Shown piece after piece: positions 17,021 to 24,357 of a DNA stretch of 64,000 nt. The notes under the pieces are model-generated. The model worked only from the letters and a program-made list of their open reading frames with translations. It did no database searches and was not told the DNA's origin. This stretch comes from Paenibacillus polysaccharolyticus (GTDB lineage Bacteria > Bacillota > Bacilli > Paenibacillales > Paenibacillaceae): contig NZ_FMVM01000012.1 in the NCBI RefSeq assembly GCF_900102085.1, positions 62,001 to 126,000 of the forward strand, in the 5' to 3' direction. Position numbers and translations under genes: made by a program. Each line of letters begins with the position of its first letter. Positions within the stretch are counted from its first letter, which is position 1.

Positions 17021-17911
17021 TTATTTTGCACGTGGATGATGGGTCTCATAAATTTCTTTCATCGTCTTGCGCCCATGCTGACTGTATTGCTGTCCGGGCT
17101 GTTCGACATGACCAAGCATGTCCTGAACCGCACGAGTGTCAGCTCCGTTTGCAATGAGATGAGCCGCAAATGAATGGCGAAGTGTGTGCGGTGTAATCTC
17201 ACCCGAGATCCCCGCGTCCACAGCAGATTTTTTCAGCAACTTCCAGAATCCCTGACGGGTTAATCGTCTGCCGGATACATTCACAAATAATGCCTGCTCG
17301 TCCGTTCCTGCTTTAAGCAATTGTTCACGGAACTCGTCTATATATACGCTCGCCCAGTGGGCAGCCGGTGCACCAATCGGAAGAATGCGCTCTTTACCCG
17401 CTCCGCCGCAACGAATGAAGCGCATCCCAGGCTGTACATCCCGTACATCCAGCGCAATCAGTTCCGACACCCGAATGCCCGTAGCGTATAACAACTCCAG
17501 CATGGCTCGATCTCGAACGCCTTGGGGCGAGCTGACATCTGGAGAAGCAAGCAACAGTTCGATCTCCGGAATCGTAAGAACTTGGGGAGGTGTCTTGTCG
17601 GCCTTGGGTGCTTCCACATCAAACGTAGGATCCTGTACAATCTCGCCACGCCGCATCAGAAAATGGAAATACGATCGCAAAGACACGATGCTGCGAGCAA
17701 TCGTTGCATTCGCACGGCCGTCCTGTTTGAGCTGACCCACAAATAACACAACATGTGTTCGTCTAACCTCACTTGCATCGCGGATTCCATATTCCTTTTT
17801 CACAAATTCCACGAACTTGTCCACATCTCGAAGATAAGATTCCAGTGTGCTACTAGACATTCCTTTATCTTCTTCCAGGTATAAAGCATAGGCGTGTATG
17901 GTCTGATTCAT
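17021..17911 (-). CDS. xerD: Site-specific tyrosine recombinase XerD
   Basis: XerD, with XerC, resolves chromosome dimers at dif. The N-terminal SAM-like core-binding domain is at residues 1-85. The catalytic Arg is in LLYATGIRVSEL, a Lys in the beta-hairpin, HTLRHSFAAHL supplies His and Arg, LGH the second His, and Tyr is in QQYSQHGRK. The start at 17911 (MNQTIHAY) is 9 nt after AGGAG and gives 296 aa, the same as B. subtilis XerD. Oddly, the segment between LGH and the Tyr reads VEQPGQQ instead of the usual xDISTTQI, and the spacing is one residue short; see findings. The C-terminus KEIYETHHPRAK is canonical. Confidence 0.9.
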   Translation of the reverse strand: MNQTIHAYALYLEEDKGMSSSTLESYLRDVDKFVEFVKKEYGIRDASEVRRTHVVLFVGQLKQDGRANATIARSIVSLRSYFHFLMRRGEIVQDPTFDVEAPKADKTPPQVLTIPEIELLLASPDVSSPQGVRDRAMLELLYATGIRVSELIALDVRDVQPGMRFIRCGGAGKERILPIGAPAAHWASVYIDEFREQLLKAGTDEQALFVNVSGRRLTRQGFWKLLKKSAVDAGISGEITPHTLRHSFAAHLIANGADTRAVQDMLGHVEQPGQQYSQHGRKTMKEIYETHHPRAK

Positions 17912-18003
17912 GTACAACACTCCTCATCTGACAGCAATGCCAAACGGCAGGCTGCTTCCGTATTTGCATCCCTGACTGTCGGAGCTACTCTCCACGCCTG
18001 CAG

Positions 18004-18246
18004 CTACTCACCGTACCAATAGAAGAGACGAAGGCGCTCCGCCATCGTAGGACGTGCTTCTCCCGTGCCTGGCCAATCCGTTTCCTGAAATACCTTAACC
18101 GCATTGCCCGTTGGCATCTGATACTGATCCACAGGTGAAATCCAGCCGTTAAACAGATCGAGTACGTGGTAGAAAAGATACACCAGCGCAGCAAAAAATA
18201 CAATAAATCGTATAAAACGGAGCCCTCTCCGCACAGATATAATCAT
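18004..18246 (-). CDS. yqzK: YqzK family (DUF4227) small membrane protein
   Basis: This 80-aa protein has one membrane segment near residues 10-30 (FIRFIVFFAALVYLFYHVL) after a basic N-terminus (ISVRRGLR), then a short extracytoplasmic or cytosolic domain ending EARPTMAERLRLFYWYGE, which is the conserved end of the YqzK/DUF4227 family. The ATG at 18246 follows GGGAGGGG; a longer frame upstream has no supporting site. It lies between xerD and fur, the same place as yqzK in B. subtilis. The function is unknown. Confidence 0.82.
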   Translation of the reverse strand: MIISVRRGLRFIRFIVFFAALVYLFYHVLDLFNGWISPVDQYQMPTGNAVKVFQETDWPGTGEARPTMAERLRLFYWYGE

Positions 18247-18407
18247 TGGAACTGTCCCCTCCCATATTTCAAGTCCAGTATCGTTCTTGAAACAGGGTAT
18301 GTCCAAATGTCCGGGAATATGCCTTGACGAGCGAACCATAAGCCAGGTTCGTGACCAAAAAAGCTCCCCCGTCAAAACCGCCGGTGAGAGCTTGAAGATA
18401 GGCTATG

Positions 18408-18875
18408 TTATTCTTCATCTTTGGGCTTTTGTTCATTTTTAGCTTTGCAACGATAACAAATTCCATGAAAGTCCAGTCGGTGATCTACTACCGAAAAGTT
18501 AAATTCCCGCTCCAGTCGTTCTTCAAGCGGTCCAAGCCAGTCCTCACGTATTTCATCCATACTTCCGCATTGCACGCAGATTAAGTGATGATGGTGATGC
18601 TTGGATGTATCTCCGCGCAGATCATAACGCGCTACACCGTCGCCGAAGTTGATTTTCTCTACAACATGCAACTCACTCAATAGTTCGAGGGTACGGTACA
18701 CGGTTGCCAGACCGATTTCGGGAGCCTTTTCTTTAACGAGCATGAATACATCCTCTGCACTCAGATGATCTTCTTCATTCTCTAAAAGTACTCTTACGGT
18801 GGCTTCCCGCTGGGGCGTTAATTTATAACCTTGGGACTGTAGTTGCTGCTTAATTTTATCGATCCGTGCTTCCAT
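18408..18875 (-). CDS. fur: Ferric uptake regulator Fur
   Basis: Iron-responsive repressor that binds inverted GATAAT sites when loaded with Fe2+. The winged-helix DNA-binding domain covers residues 1-85 (LTPQREATVRVLLEN, the recognition helix GLATVYRTLELLSE). The dimerisation domain has the His-rich KHHHHHLICVQCGSMDEI and the two CxxC zinc sites (CVQC, CYRC). The length of 155 aa and the GGGGAGGG site are normal. It lies beside spoIIM and yqzK as in B. subtilis. Candidate targets in the same window are the Fur boxes at 34163, 35317 and 36303. Confidence 0.95.
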   Translation of the reverse strand: MEARIDKIKQQLQSQGYKLTPQREATVRVLLENEEDHLSAEDVFMLVKEKAPEIGLATVYRTLELLSELHVVEKINFGDGVARYDLRGDTSKHHHHHLICVQCGSMDEIREDWLGPLEERLEREFNFSVVDHRLDFHGICYRCKAKNEQKPKDEE

Positions 18876-18982
18876 TTTCTCCCTCCCCCTAGGAAATCAT
18901 TGCACACTGCAACTTAACCCACTCTTTTCATTATAGGGGGAGTTCAATATCAAAGTCAACATTTTAGGACATGTAGTACAAG

Positions 18983-19612
18983 CTAGACAGGAAGTAGCAT
19001 CGGCGTGACCCAGCGCATCATTGCGGGGGTTATCCAGGTTTCAAAAGAGGCCACCCCAAGCAGCAATACCGCCATAACCACCGTCAAAATAACATAGGAA
19101 GCAAACGGTCTTTGACGGCCTGGTGCGCGTTGCATCAAAACGCGATTACGTATGATATATAACGAGAACGTCATCGCAGCCACACTGCAGATCAGCAGGA
19201 TTGGGATGACGAACAGATTATGCGGCGCTACGGATACAAGTGCAAACAGCAGCCCTTTCCACGAATACTGTCCGACGAGATAACCTACGGTAAAACCGAT
19301 TAATACCCCTTTTAAAAAATCCAGAACCAGTATGCCTGGTAAACCTACAACAGACAAACCGAGAATAAAGATTAAACCGACCCATTTTAGATGAAGCATG
19401 GCAATATCCCAATAGGCAGTGTGCTCTGTCCCTTGCGAACTATGTTGCACCGTCATGAAAAAATTGCCCAAATAGGCTTCGAGATCCTGGCGCTGTTCCA
19501 AGGAAAGAGCGTTGACCATCAATGCGCCAAAGATGACACCGACCAGAAATAAGACAGCGACGAATACATATAACGAGGTTTGCCCTTTGAACGTAAAATA
19601 AGAAGAACGCAT
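18983..19612 (-). CDS. spoIIM: Stage II sporulation protein M
   Basis: SpoIIM is the membrane scaffold of the SpoIIDMP engulfment complex that thins septal peptidoglycan. The 209-aa product has five membrane segments (near residues 14-38, 75-95, 105-130, 140-165 and 180-200) and the family motifs GVIFGALMVNALSLEQ and HNLFVIPILLICSVAAM. The start is set at the ATG at 19612 (MRSSYFTFKG), which gives the usual length and a proper cytosolic N-terminus; the frame upstream begins with a non-conserved stretch. It is the neighbour of fur, as in B. subtilis. Confidence 0.92.
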   Translation of the reverse strand: MRSSYFTFKGQTSLYVFVAVLFLVGVIFGALMVNALSLEQRQDLEAYLGNFFMTVQHSSQGTEHTAYWDIAMLHLKWVGLIFILGLSVVGLPGILVLDFLKGVLIGFTVGYLVGQYSWKGLLFALVSVAPHNLFVIPILLICSVAAMTFSLYIIRNRVLMQRAPGRQRPFASYVILTVVMAVLLLGVASFETWITPAMMRWVTPMLLPV

Positions 19613-19772
19613 ACAGGTACGAGTCCCCTTTCCGGTTATCCTGCTGCAAGGAGATATAAGACATATCAAACGTTAGACTTAATCATCCTTATGATTCAGC
19701 TTATGAACCTGGGCTCATCTGTATGACTTCTTGTCCGAATTATAACAACCCGCTCTACACATCATGCTCGTT

Positions 19773-20999
19773 CTACATTTTCTGAGATGTCTGCTCTTTG
19801 GTTGCGACCTTACCGTATGTGCCCCCACCGCCAGAGGACAATGTCAGCCCACCATTACGAGCCGCTACGATCAATTCGGCGAGCACCGGACCAACGACCT
19901 CGGCTAGTTGAGCTTCATCTGTACGATGCAGGACAGCCATCTCTGTTCCGAAACGATCCAGCAGTTGACGCAGCTTGGCTTTACCAAGCCCTGGAATGAA
20001 CTCAAGCGGAACCTGATAATAGTATGGCGGCCTCTCTGCAGGAAGCTCCGGTTGCTTACGATCAGCAATAGCCAGAATACGATCCAGCACCCCTTGAACC
20101 AGCTTGGGGCTACCACAAAGAGAACAACGTTCAGCAGACAGATCCTTTTCATCCATGACGCTACCACATGCTGCACAATAGGTCCGGTGATACTTACCGA
20201 GTCTTGGATTCAAACCATAATTGGCCGCAATCCTTCTTCCCTCTTTCCCTAGCAATGCCATACGGAATTCGTCAAAAGAAGGCGATGCAATCTGTAACTC
20301 ATTGTATTCCCGCCCGATTTTACCTAGCGAATGCGCATCCGAATTCGTTAGAAACGGAACCTGATCCAGTTCCCGAATGTAACTCGCCATAGAGGAATCA
20401 GAGCTTAGACCCAGTTCAACCGCATCCACAAGGCTCGTGTCCAGCACATCCGCCATACGTGGCGCTGTGCTACCATAAATGCCCTTGTGCGGTGTAAACA
20501 CGTGAGCGGGTACAATCAACCCGCCGCGTGCCTTGATCTCCGCTTGCATCTCAAGAGCAGGTACATATACCCGCTGGGAGCTGAGATTTACATTTTTCAT
20601 ATAACGTGCCATCCAGGTTGTAAAAGACTTCATGGTACCCAGATCTCGGAAGTAGGCGAGCATGTGGAACTCACGCATCTCAGGCTCGCGAAGCTCGATT
20701 TCGGTTCCGAGCAGAATGGTGGTGTCCTGATACGCAATACCGCCGCCCTCAACCTCAGACATCGTACCGTTCTCCAGCAGATCCTCAATATCCCTCTGCA
20801 CAACCGGAGAATGGCAATCAATAACCCCAAGCAAATGAATTCCTTTACGAGTGGAGGCCTCCCTGGCTATATTCTCAAAAGTTAAGTCACGGCTGCCGCT
20901 GATTTTAACTGCCTCACCACGGGACGTGCGTCCGATGTGGATATGCAGATCCGCATAACATGGCTCCCACAGCGGTAGCGTTGCCTTTTGATTTTGCAT
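19773..20999 (-). CDS. Endonuclease Q-like PHP-domain protein (YqxK type)
   Basis: This 408-aa protein matches the EndoQ/YqxK family, in which the characterised archaeal and Bacillus members nick DNA 5-prime of deaminated bases such as hypoxanthine and uracil. The PHP metal site begins YADLHIHIGRTS (residues 15-26), with further ligands in GVIDCHSP, GTEIELREPE, PAHVFTP and the TNSDAHSLGKIGREYNE motif. A four-Cys zinc ribbon (CAACG...CSLCG) lies near residues 275-300 and a helix-hairpin-helix (FIPGLGKAKLRQLLDRFGTE) near 340-360. It starts 2 bp after the nudF stop, so the two genes are coupled. nudF also neighbours this gene in B. subtilis. Confidence 0.88.
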   Translation of the reverse strand: MQNQKATLPLWEPCYADLHIHIGRTSRGEAVKISGSRDLTFENIAREASTRKGIHLLGVIDCHSPVVQRDIEDLLENGTMSEVEGGGIAYQDTTILLGTEIELREPEMREFHMLAYFRDLGTMKSFTTWMARYMKNVNLSSQRVYVPALEMQAEIKARGGLIVPAHVFTPHKGIYGSTAPRMADVLDTSLVDAVELGLSSDSSMASYIRELDQVPFLTNSDAHSLGKIGREYNELQIASPSFDEFRMALLGKEGRRIAANYGLNPRLGKYHRTYCAACGSVMDEKDLSAERCSLCGSPKLVQGVLDRILAIADRKQPELPAERPPYYYQVPLEFIPGLGKAKLRQLLDRFGTEMAVLHRTDEAQLAEVVGPVLAELIVAARNGGLTLSSGGGGTYGKVATKEQTSQKM

Positions 21000-21001
21000 G
21001 A

Positions 21002-21595
21002 TTAAAACCGTCCTGTCGTTTTGTAAATATCCCAGGCATACACAGCCATCATCGTTTTGGCATCACTGATTCGATTTTCGTCCATCAGCTTGTACGCTTC
21101 CTCTAGCGTGATCTCCGATACTTCAAGAAACTCATCTTCGTCCAGAGCCATCTCTCCAGCTTCCAGCTCTTCGGCGATATACAGGTGAATGATCTCATCC
21201 GCGAAGCCTGGTGAGGTGTAGAAAGACCGCAGATGACGGAGCGACTTGGCTTCATATCCCGTTTCTTCCTTCAGTTCACGCGCTGCAGCCACCTCCGGCT
21301 CTTCACCCGGATCAAGCTTGCCCGCAGGAATTTCCACTTCGGTACGTCCCATCGCCTGACGATATTGATCCACGACCAGCATACGATCTCCCCTCAATGC
21401 CAGTACCGCTACCGCTCCCGGGTGTTTGATAATCTCTCGGGTCGCCGTCTGTCCGTTAGGTAGCTTTACTGTGTCTACCTGAAGTGAAATCACTTTGCCT
21501 TCAAAGATCGGCTTGGTGGATACCGTCACTTCGTCAAGCTTGGGATTCGCAGGTTGAGGTGCATAGATGGATGCAGCAGATGTTTTGGATTTCAT
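21002..21595 (-). CDS. nudF: ADP-ribose pyrophosphatase (Nudix)
   Basis: Nudix hydrolase that splits ADP-ribose to AMP and ribose 5-phosphate. The Nudix box is complete (GKLDPGEEPEVAAARELKEE followed by TGYEA) at about residues 90-115, and the substrate-loop TSPGFADEIIHLY lies just after it. The length of 197 aa is typical. The AAAAGGAG site supports the start at 21595. It is transcribed with the downstream EndoQ-like gene, a plausible pairing of nucleotide-pool and DNA-damage functions, although that link is inference. A MITE-like element begins 30 bp upstream of the gene. Confidence 0.94.
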   Translation of the reverse strand: MKSKTSAASIYAPQPANPKLDEVTVSTKPIFEGKVISLQVDTVKLPNGQTATREIIKHPGAVAVLALRGDRMLVVDQYRQAMGRTEVEIPAGKLDPGEEPEVAAARELKEETGYEAKSLRHLRSFYTSPGFADEIIHLYIAEELEAGEMALDEDEFLEVSEITLEEAYKLMDENRISDAKTMMAVYAWDIYKTTGRF

Positions 21596-21624
21596 GTGTA
21601 CTTCAGCTCCTTTTCATTTGTGAT

Positions 21625-21814
21625 GGTTCAATTGAGCCGAGTTGATTTACACGGACACTCCGATGACAGAAGAAACTTCCAATCGCTGTTATCCCCAGAT
21701 TTTTTGATTCTCTTGTTGCAAAGGTAGAAAATCCGGTGATAAAGGCGACCGCTTCGCTTTTCCAGTTTTTTTCTGTCCTCTCCGTTGATGTGTAAAAAAT
21801 TCGTTCAATTGAAC
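21625..21814. repeat. MITE-like palindromic element B
   Basis: The element is about 190 bp, bounded by GGTTCAATTGA (21625) and TTCAATTGAAC (21804-21814) in inverted arrangement. Inside it repeats element A: TTACACGG, then ACTCCGATGACAGAA, the core GTTATCCCCAGATTTTTTG...AAAATCCGGTGATAAAGGCG, and TTCTGTCCTCTCCGTT then TGTGTAAAA. It has no coding capacity. It occupies the gap between nudF and the mciZ promoter. Confidence 0.85.
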
Positions 21815-21823
21815 TGAGATGTA

Positions 21824-21852
21824 GTATATAACTGTGATTTCAGGCATATGGT
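21824..21852 (+). promoter_or_regulatory. Possible sigma-E promoter of mciZ
   Basis: GTATATAA and CATATGGT are 13 bp apart, the same layout as the candidate sigma-E promoter of spoIIIAA in this window (GTCATAAA, 13 bp, CATAAACT). In B. subtilis mciZ is sigma-E dependent. It starts 10 bp after element B. Match by eye only. Confidence 0.45.
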
Positions 21853-21921
21853 GAGCCTATAAGAATTTAATCGTGTGTACAAGTCTAATGCGTACAGCGA
21901 GAACCAAGGGGGATTCACTAA

Positions 21922-22059
21922 ATGAAAAGTTATCTCACACCTCAGTCTGCGCATGTGGTCGGACAAGCCAGACAAGTACAGCTTATCCTTAGACAGTGGA
22001 TGCGTGAATGGGGCCCTGAAACCAAACTCAGCGACATGCTTGCGGGACGCAAAGGCTAG
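21922..22059 (+). CDS. mciZ: MciZ-like mother-cell inhibitor of FtsZ
   Basis: This is a 45-codon gene with an excellent site (AAGGGGG, 9 nt before ATG 21922). The peptide begins MKSYLTPQSAHVVGQA and continues with a helical RQVQLILRQWMREWG segment. It aligns with B. subtilis MciZ (40 aa) over the core LVGKAWEIRAKLKEY, having the same small-hydrophobic strand followed by an amphipathic helix. MciZ caps FtsZ filaments in the mother cell during sporulation and stops new Z-rings. The position next to nudF is where mciZ lies in B. subtilis. A terminator follows at 22079. The assignment rests on a short alignment plus synteny. Confidence 0.75.
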   Translation: MKSYLTPQSAHVVGQARQVQLILRQWMREWGPETKLSDMLAGRKG

Positions 22060-22075
22060 AAGCTTCACCATTGTT

Positions 22076-22130
22076 CAAAAAGTCCGAACCCGGTCTGCAC
22101 CGAATTCGGACTTTCATTTCTTTTTTCAAA
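22076..22130 (+). terminator. Terminator after mciZ
   Basis: A 10-bp perfect stem, AAAGTCCGAA/TTCGGACTTT, is followed on the plus strand by CATTTCTTTTTT. The A-rich left flank lets it also terminate the converging peptidase gene. Confidence 0.85.
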
Positions 22131-22176
22131 ACGCTCCAATTATATCATCTCATAGACTATCAAATATCCCAATCAC

Positions 22177-23316
22177 TTATTTGCCTTTTGCCGTTTCCTG
22201 CACAATCGCGATAACGACCTGGGACAGTTTCACAATGTCTGCTGCGCGAATGCGTTCTTTGGTCGTGTGGATATCTTCATACCCTACAGCCAGATTCGCC
22301 GTCGGAATGCCGAACCCGTTAAAAATGTTCGCATCACTGCCACCGCCAGAAGCAAACGTGCTTGTTTCCAGACCCAGGCTTCGAATCGCACGCTGGGCAA
22401 GTTGCACTACCTCATGGTCATCATGGAAGCCAAATGCAGGATATTTAATCTCACTGCGGAACTCTGCGGTTGCGCCATATTTGCGACATGTCGTCTCCAA
22501 TGCTTCACGCATTTGGGCAATTTGCTGTTCAATTTTCTCCTGCACAATACTGCGAGCCTCCGCATCGATCTGAACAAAGTCACATACCACGTTCAGTGCA
22601 GAGCCACCTTGAAATTTGCCAATATTCGCTGTCGTTTCGTCGTCAATGCGTCCAAGCTTCATCGCCGCAATCGCTTTGGCTGCAACCTGAATGGCACTGA
22701 TTCCATCTTCTGGATTCACTCCGGCATGCGCCGACTTGCCATAGATTTTCATCTCAATCTCTGCTCTTGCTGGAGCAGCCACACAGATCGTACCCACTGC
22801 TCCGTTAGAATCCAGCGCATAACCAAAGGAAGCATCGATATCTTTCGGATTCATTGCTCGTGCACCGACAAGACCCGACTCCTCTCCGACCGTAATCACA
22901 AACTGAATTTTGCCATGCGGAATGTTGTTCTCCTGAATAACACGAATGGCTTCAAACAGAGCCGCAATGCCCGCCTTGTCATCCGCTCCCAGAATTGTTG
23001 TGCCATCACTGCGAATCCATCCGTCCTCACCAAGCTCCGGTTTGATTCCCTGTCCGGGGGTTACGGTGTCCATGTGACATGTGAAGAGCATCGGCTCTAC
23101 ACCTTCTACACCTGCCACACCTTCAGCTTCCAGTGTAACGACCAGATTGCCTGCTCCATGCCCTGTCTCGTTCATTGTATCGTCCTCATAGACATGAAGA
23201 CCAAGACCCGCGAATTGTTCCTTTAACACCTTGGATATATTCTGTTCATTCTTTGTTTCGCTATCAATCTGCACCAAATCCATAAAATGCTGAATCACAC
23301 GCTGTTCATTAATCAT
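22177..23316 (-). CDS. M20 family metallopeptidase, YqjE / PepT-like
   Basis: Zinc aminopeptidase-like protein of the M20/PepT group, related to B. subtilis YqjE. Metal-binding and catalytic motifs are present: FTCHMDTVTPG (first His and catalytic Asp), ILGADDKAGIAALFEA (bridging Asp), TVGEESGLVGA (catalytic Glu and ligand Glu), DSNGAVG and the C-terminal SGGGSDANIFNGFG. The dimerisation lid with KSAHAGVNPEDGISAI follows the family. The start is set at 23316 because GGGAGGAAAG precedes it; the 29 codons upstream overlap the divergent promoter and prli42 and lack a site. The product is 379 aa. The likely role is peptide turnover. Confidence 0.9.
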   Translation of the reverse strand: MINEQRVIQHFMDLVQIDSETKNEQNISKVLKEQFAGLGLHVYEDDTMNETGHGAGNLVVTLEAEGVAGVEGVEPMLFTCHMDTVTPGQGIKPELGEDGWIRSDGTTILGADDKAGIAALFEAIRVIQENNIPHGKIQFVITVGEESGLVGARAMNPKDIDASFGYALDSNGAVGTICVAAPARAEIEMKIYGKSAHAGVNPEDGISAIQVAAKAIAAMKLGRIDDETTANIGKFQGGSALNVVCDFVQIDAEARSIVQEKIEQQIAQMREALETTCRKYGATAEFRSEIKYPAFGFHDDHEVVQLAQRAIRSLGLETSTFASGGGSDANIFNGFGIPTANLAVGYEDIHTTKERIRAADIVKLSQVVIAIVQETAKGK

Positions 23317-23397
23317 TAGACTTTCCTCCCTATCGTAGATACGGTACAATACAGGTACTATGGCTTGTTCAAAAGTTCTGAAAGGAGTTCTCTCTTC

Positions 23398-23499
23398 ATG
23401 CAAAATAAGAAATGGTTCAAAATTGTGATCTATCTCATGCTGGCAGCTATGGTTGGCTCCACTCTTTTCATCGCACTGGAACCGTTGCTGTTTGGATAG
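23398..23499 (+). CDS. prli42: Prli42-like membrane mini-protein
   Basis: This is a 33-codon gene preceded by GAAAGGAG at about 10 nt. The peptide has a basic N-terminus (MQNKKWFK) followed by a single membrane span (IVIYLMLAAMVGSTLFIAL) and a short hydrophobic tail (EPLLFG). Size and pattern match the Prli42 family, first described in Listeria as the membrane anchor of the stressosome. It is divergent from the M20 peptidase gene with 81 bp between starts and is followed at once by a strong terminator, so it is a monocistronic unit. Whether this organism has a stressosome cannot be seen here. Confidence 0.72.
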   Translation: MQNKKWFKIVIYLMLAAMVGSTLFIALEPLLFG

Positions 23500-23511
23500 T
23501 CATCCTGACCT

Positions 23512-23558
23512 GAAGCTCTTCCAACGCGCTGTCTACAGACGCTGGAGAGCTTCTTTTT
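23512..23558 (+). terminator. Terminator after prli42
   Basis: A stem GAAGCTCT...AGAGCTTC, with inner pairing CCA/TGG and GCG/CGC, is followed by TTTTT. Its right arm overlaps the end of lipB on the other strand. Confidence 0.85.
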
Positions 23559-24240
23559 CTGTACTCCACATCAGATCATATGGGAATATACGCTGAAAAT
23601 AAGGAACAATGTCCCGGGCTACCTGCTCAACTGTGTATGAATTCCCCGTGATATCCTCCAAAGAAGTCACACCATACTGTTCAATTCCACATGGAATGAT
23701 ACCCTGAAACCCAGCATGTTGAATGCCTGAGGTAATGTTAAAAGCAAACCCGTGACTCGTCACGAATCCACGTCGATGCTTACACCGATTAAACTTAATG
23801 CCGATGGCTGCAATCTTCAGATCACCGATCCATACGCCCGTATATCCTTCTTTGCGCTCGGATTCAACGCCCTGATCGGCGAGATAATCGATCATCACCT
23901 GCTCCAGCTTACGCAAGTAAGCATGCAGATCCAGTTCCTCATCCCGACCTAGTACTAACAAAGGGTAACCTACCAATTGACCCGGTCCATGATAAGTAAT
24001 ATCACCGCCGCGATCAATTTGAAACAAAGAGATGCCCTGCGCTTTCAGCTCTTCCTCACTCCACAGCAGATGCTCCGGATGGTTCTGTGAACCAATGGTA
24101 TAGGTTGGTGGATGCTGTAAAAGCAACAGCTGTTCAGGACCTTCACCTTCGTCCAGTTGCTGCACAATTGATTTCTGAAGATTCCATGCCGCTTCATAAT
24201 CCAGCATCGGTATGTATGCCACATTCAGCGGTTTGCCCAT
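23533..24240 (-). CDS. lipB: Lipoyl(octanoyl) transferase LipB
   Basis: LipB transfers octanoate from acyl carrier protein to the lipoyl domains of 2-oxoacid dehydrogenases. The family signature is complete: RGGDITYHGPGQLVGYPLL (residues about 77-95), the catalytic Lys in LKIAAIGIK, and the catalytic Cys in GIIPCGIEQYGVTSL. The length of 235 aa is normal and the start follows GAGGAAAC. It lies about 120 bp downstream of bkdB on the same strand, so the modification enzyme sits beside one of its substrates, the BkdB lipoyl domain. B. subtilis uses LipM/LipL instead of a LipB, so this is a difference from that model. Confidence 0.94.
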   Translation of the reverse strand: MGKPLNVAYIPMLDYEAAWNLQKSIVQQLDEGEGPEQLLLLQHPPTYTIGSQNHPEHLLWSEEELKAQGISLFQIDRGGDITYHGPGQLVGYPLLVLGRDEELDLHAYLRKLEQVMIDYLADQGVESERKEGYTGVWIGDLKIAAIGIKFNRCKHRRGFVTSHGFAFNITSGIQHAGFQGIIPCGIEQYGVTSLEDITGNSYTVEQVARDIVPYFQRIFPYDLMWSTEKEALQRL

Positions 24241-24303
24241 GTTTCCTCACATCCTTCTGCCCATGGTTTAATATATGAAGATACATCCGTCTCTAGACAG
24301 CCA

Positions 24304-24336
24304 GAAAAGTGCACGGCCCGAGGCACATACACTTTC
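24304..24336 (-). terminator. Possible terminator after bkdB
   Basis: On the minus strand AAAGTG...CACTTTTC forms a short stem around a GC-rich loop between bkdB and lipB. The T-run is short, so read-through into lipB is possible. Confidence 0.35.
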
Positions 24337-24357
24337 CCGTCTTTCTATAATATAAAC

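Noticed and set aside
22267..23226. 319-codon plus-strand frame
   Set aside because: Antisense to the M20 peptidase; composition with many Cys, Asn and Arg and no family match.
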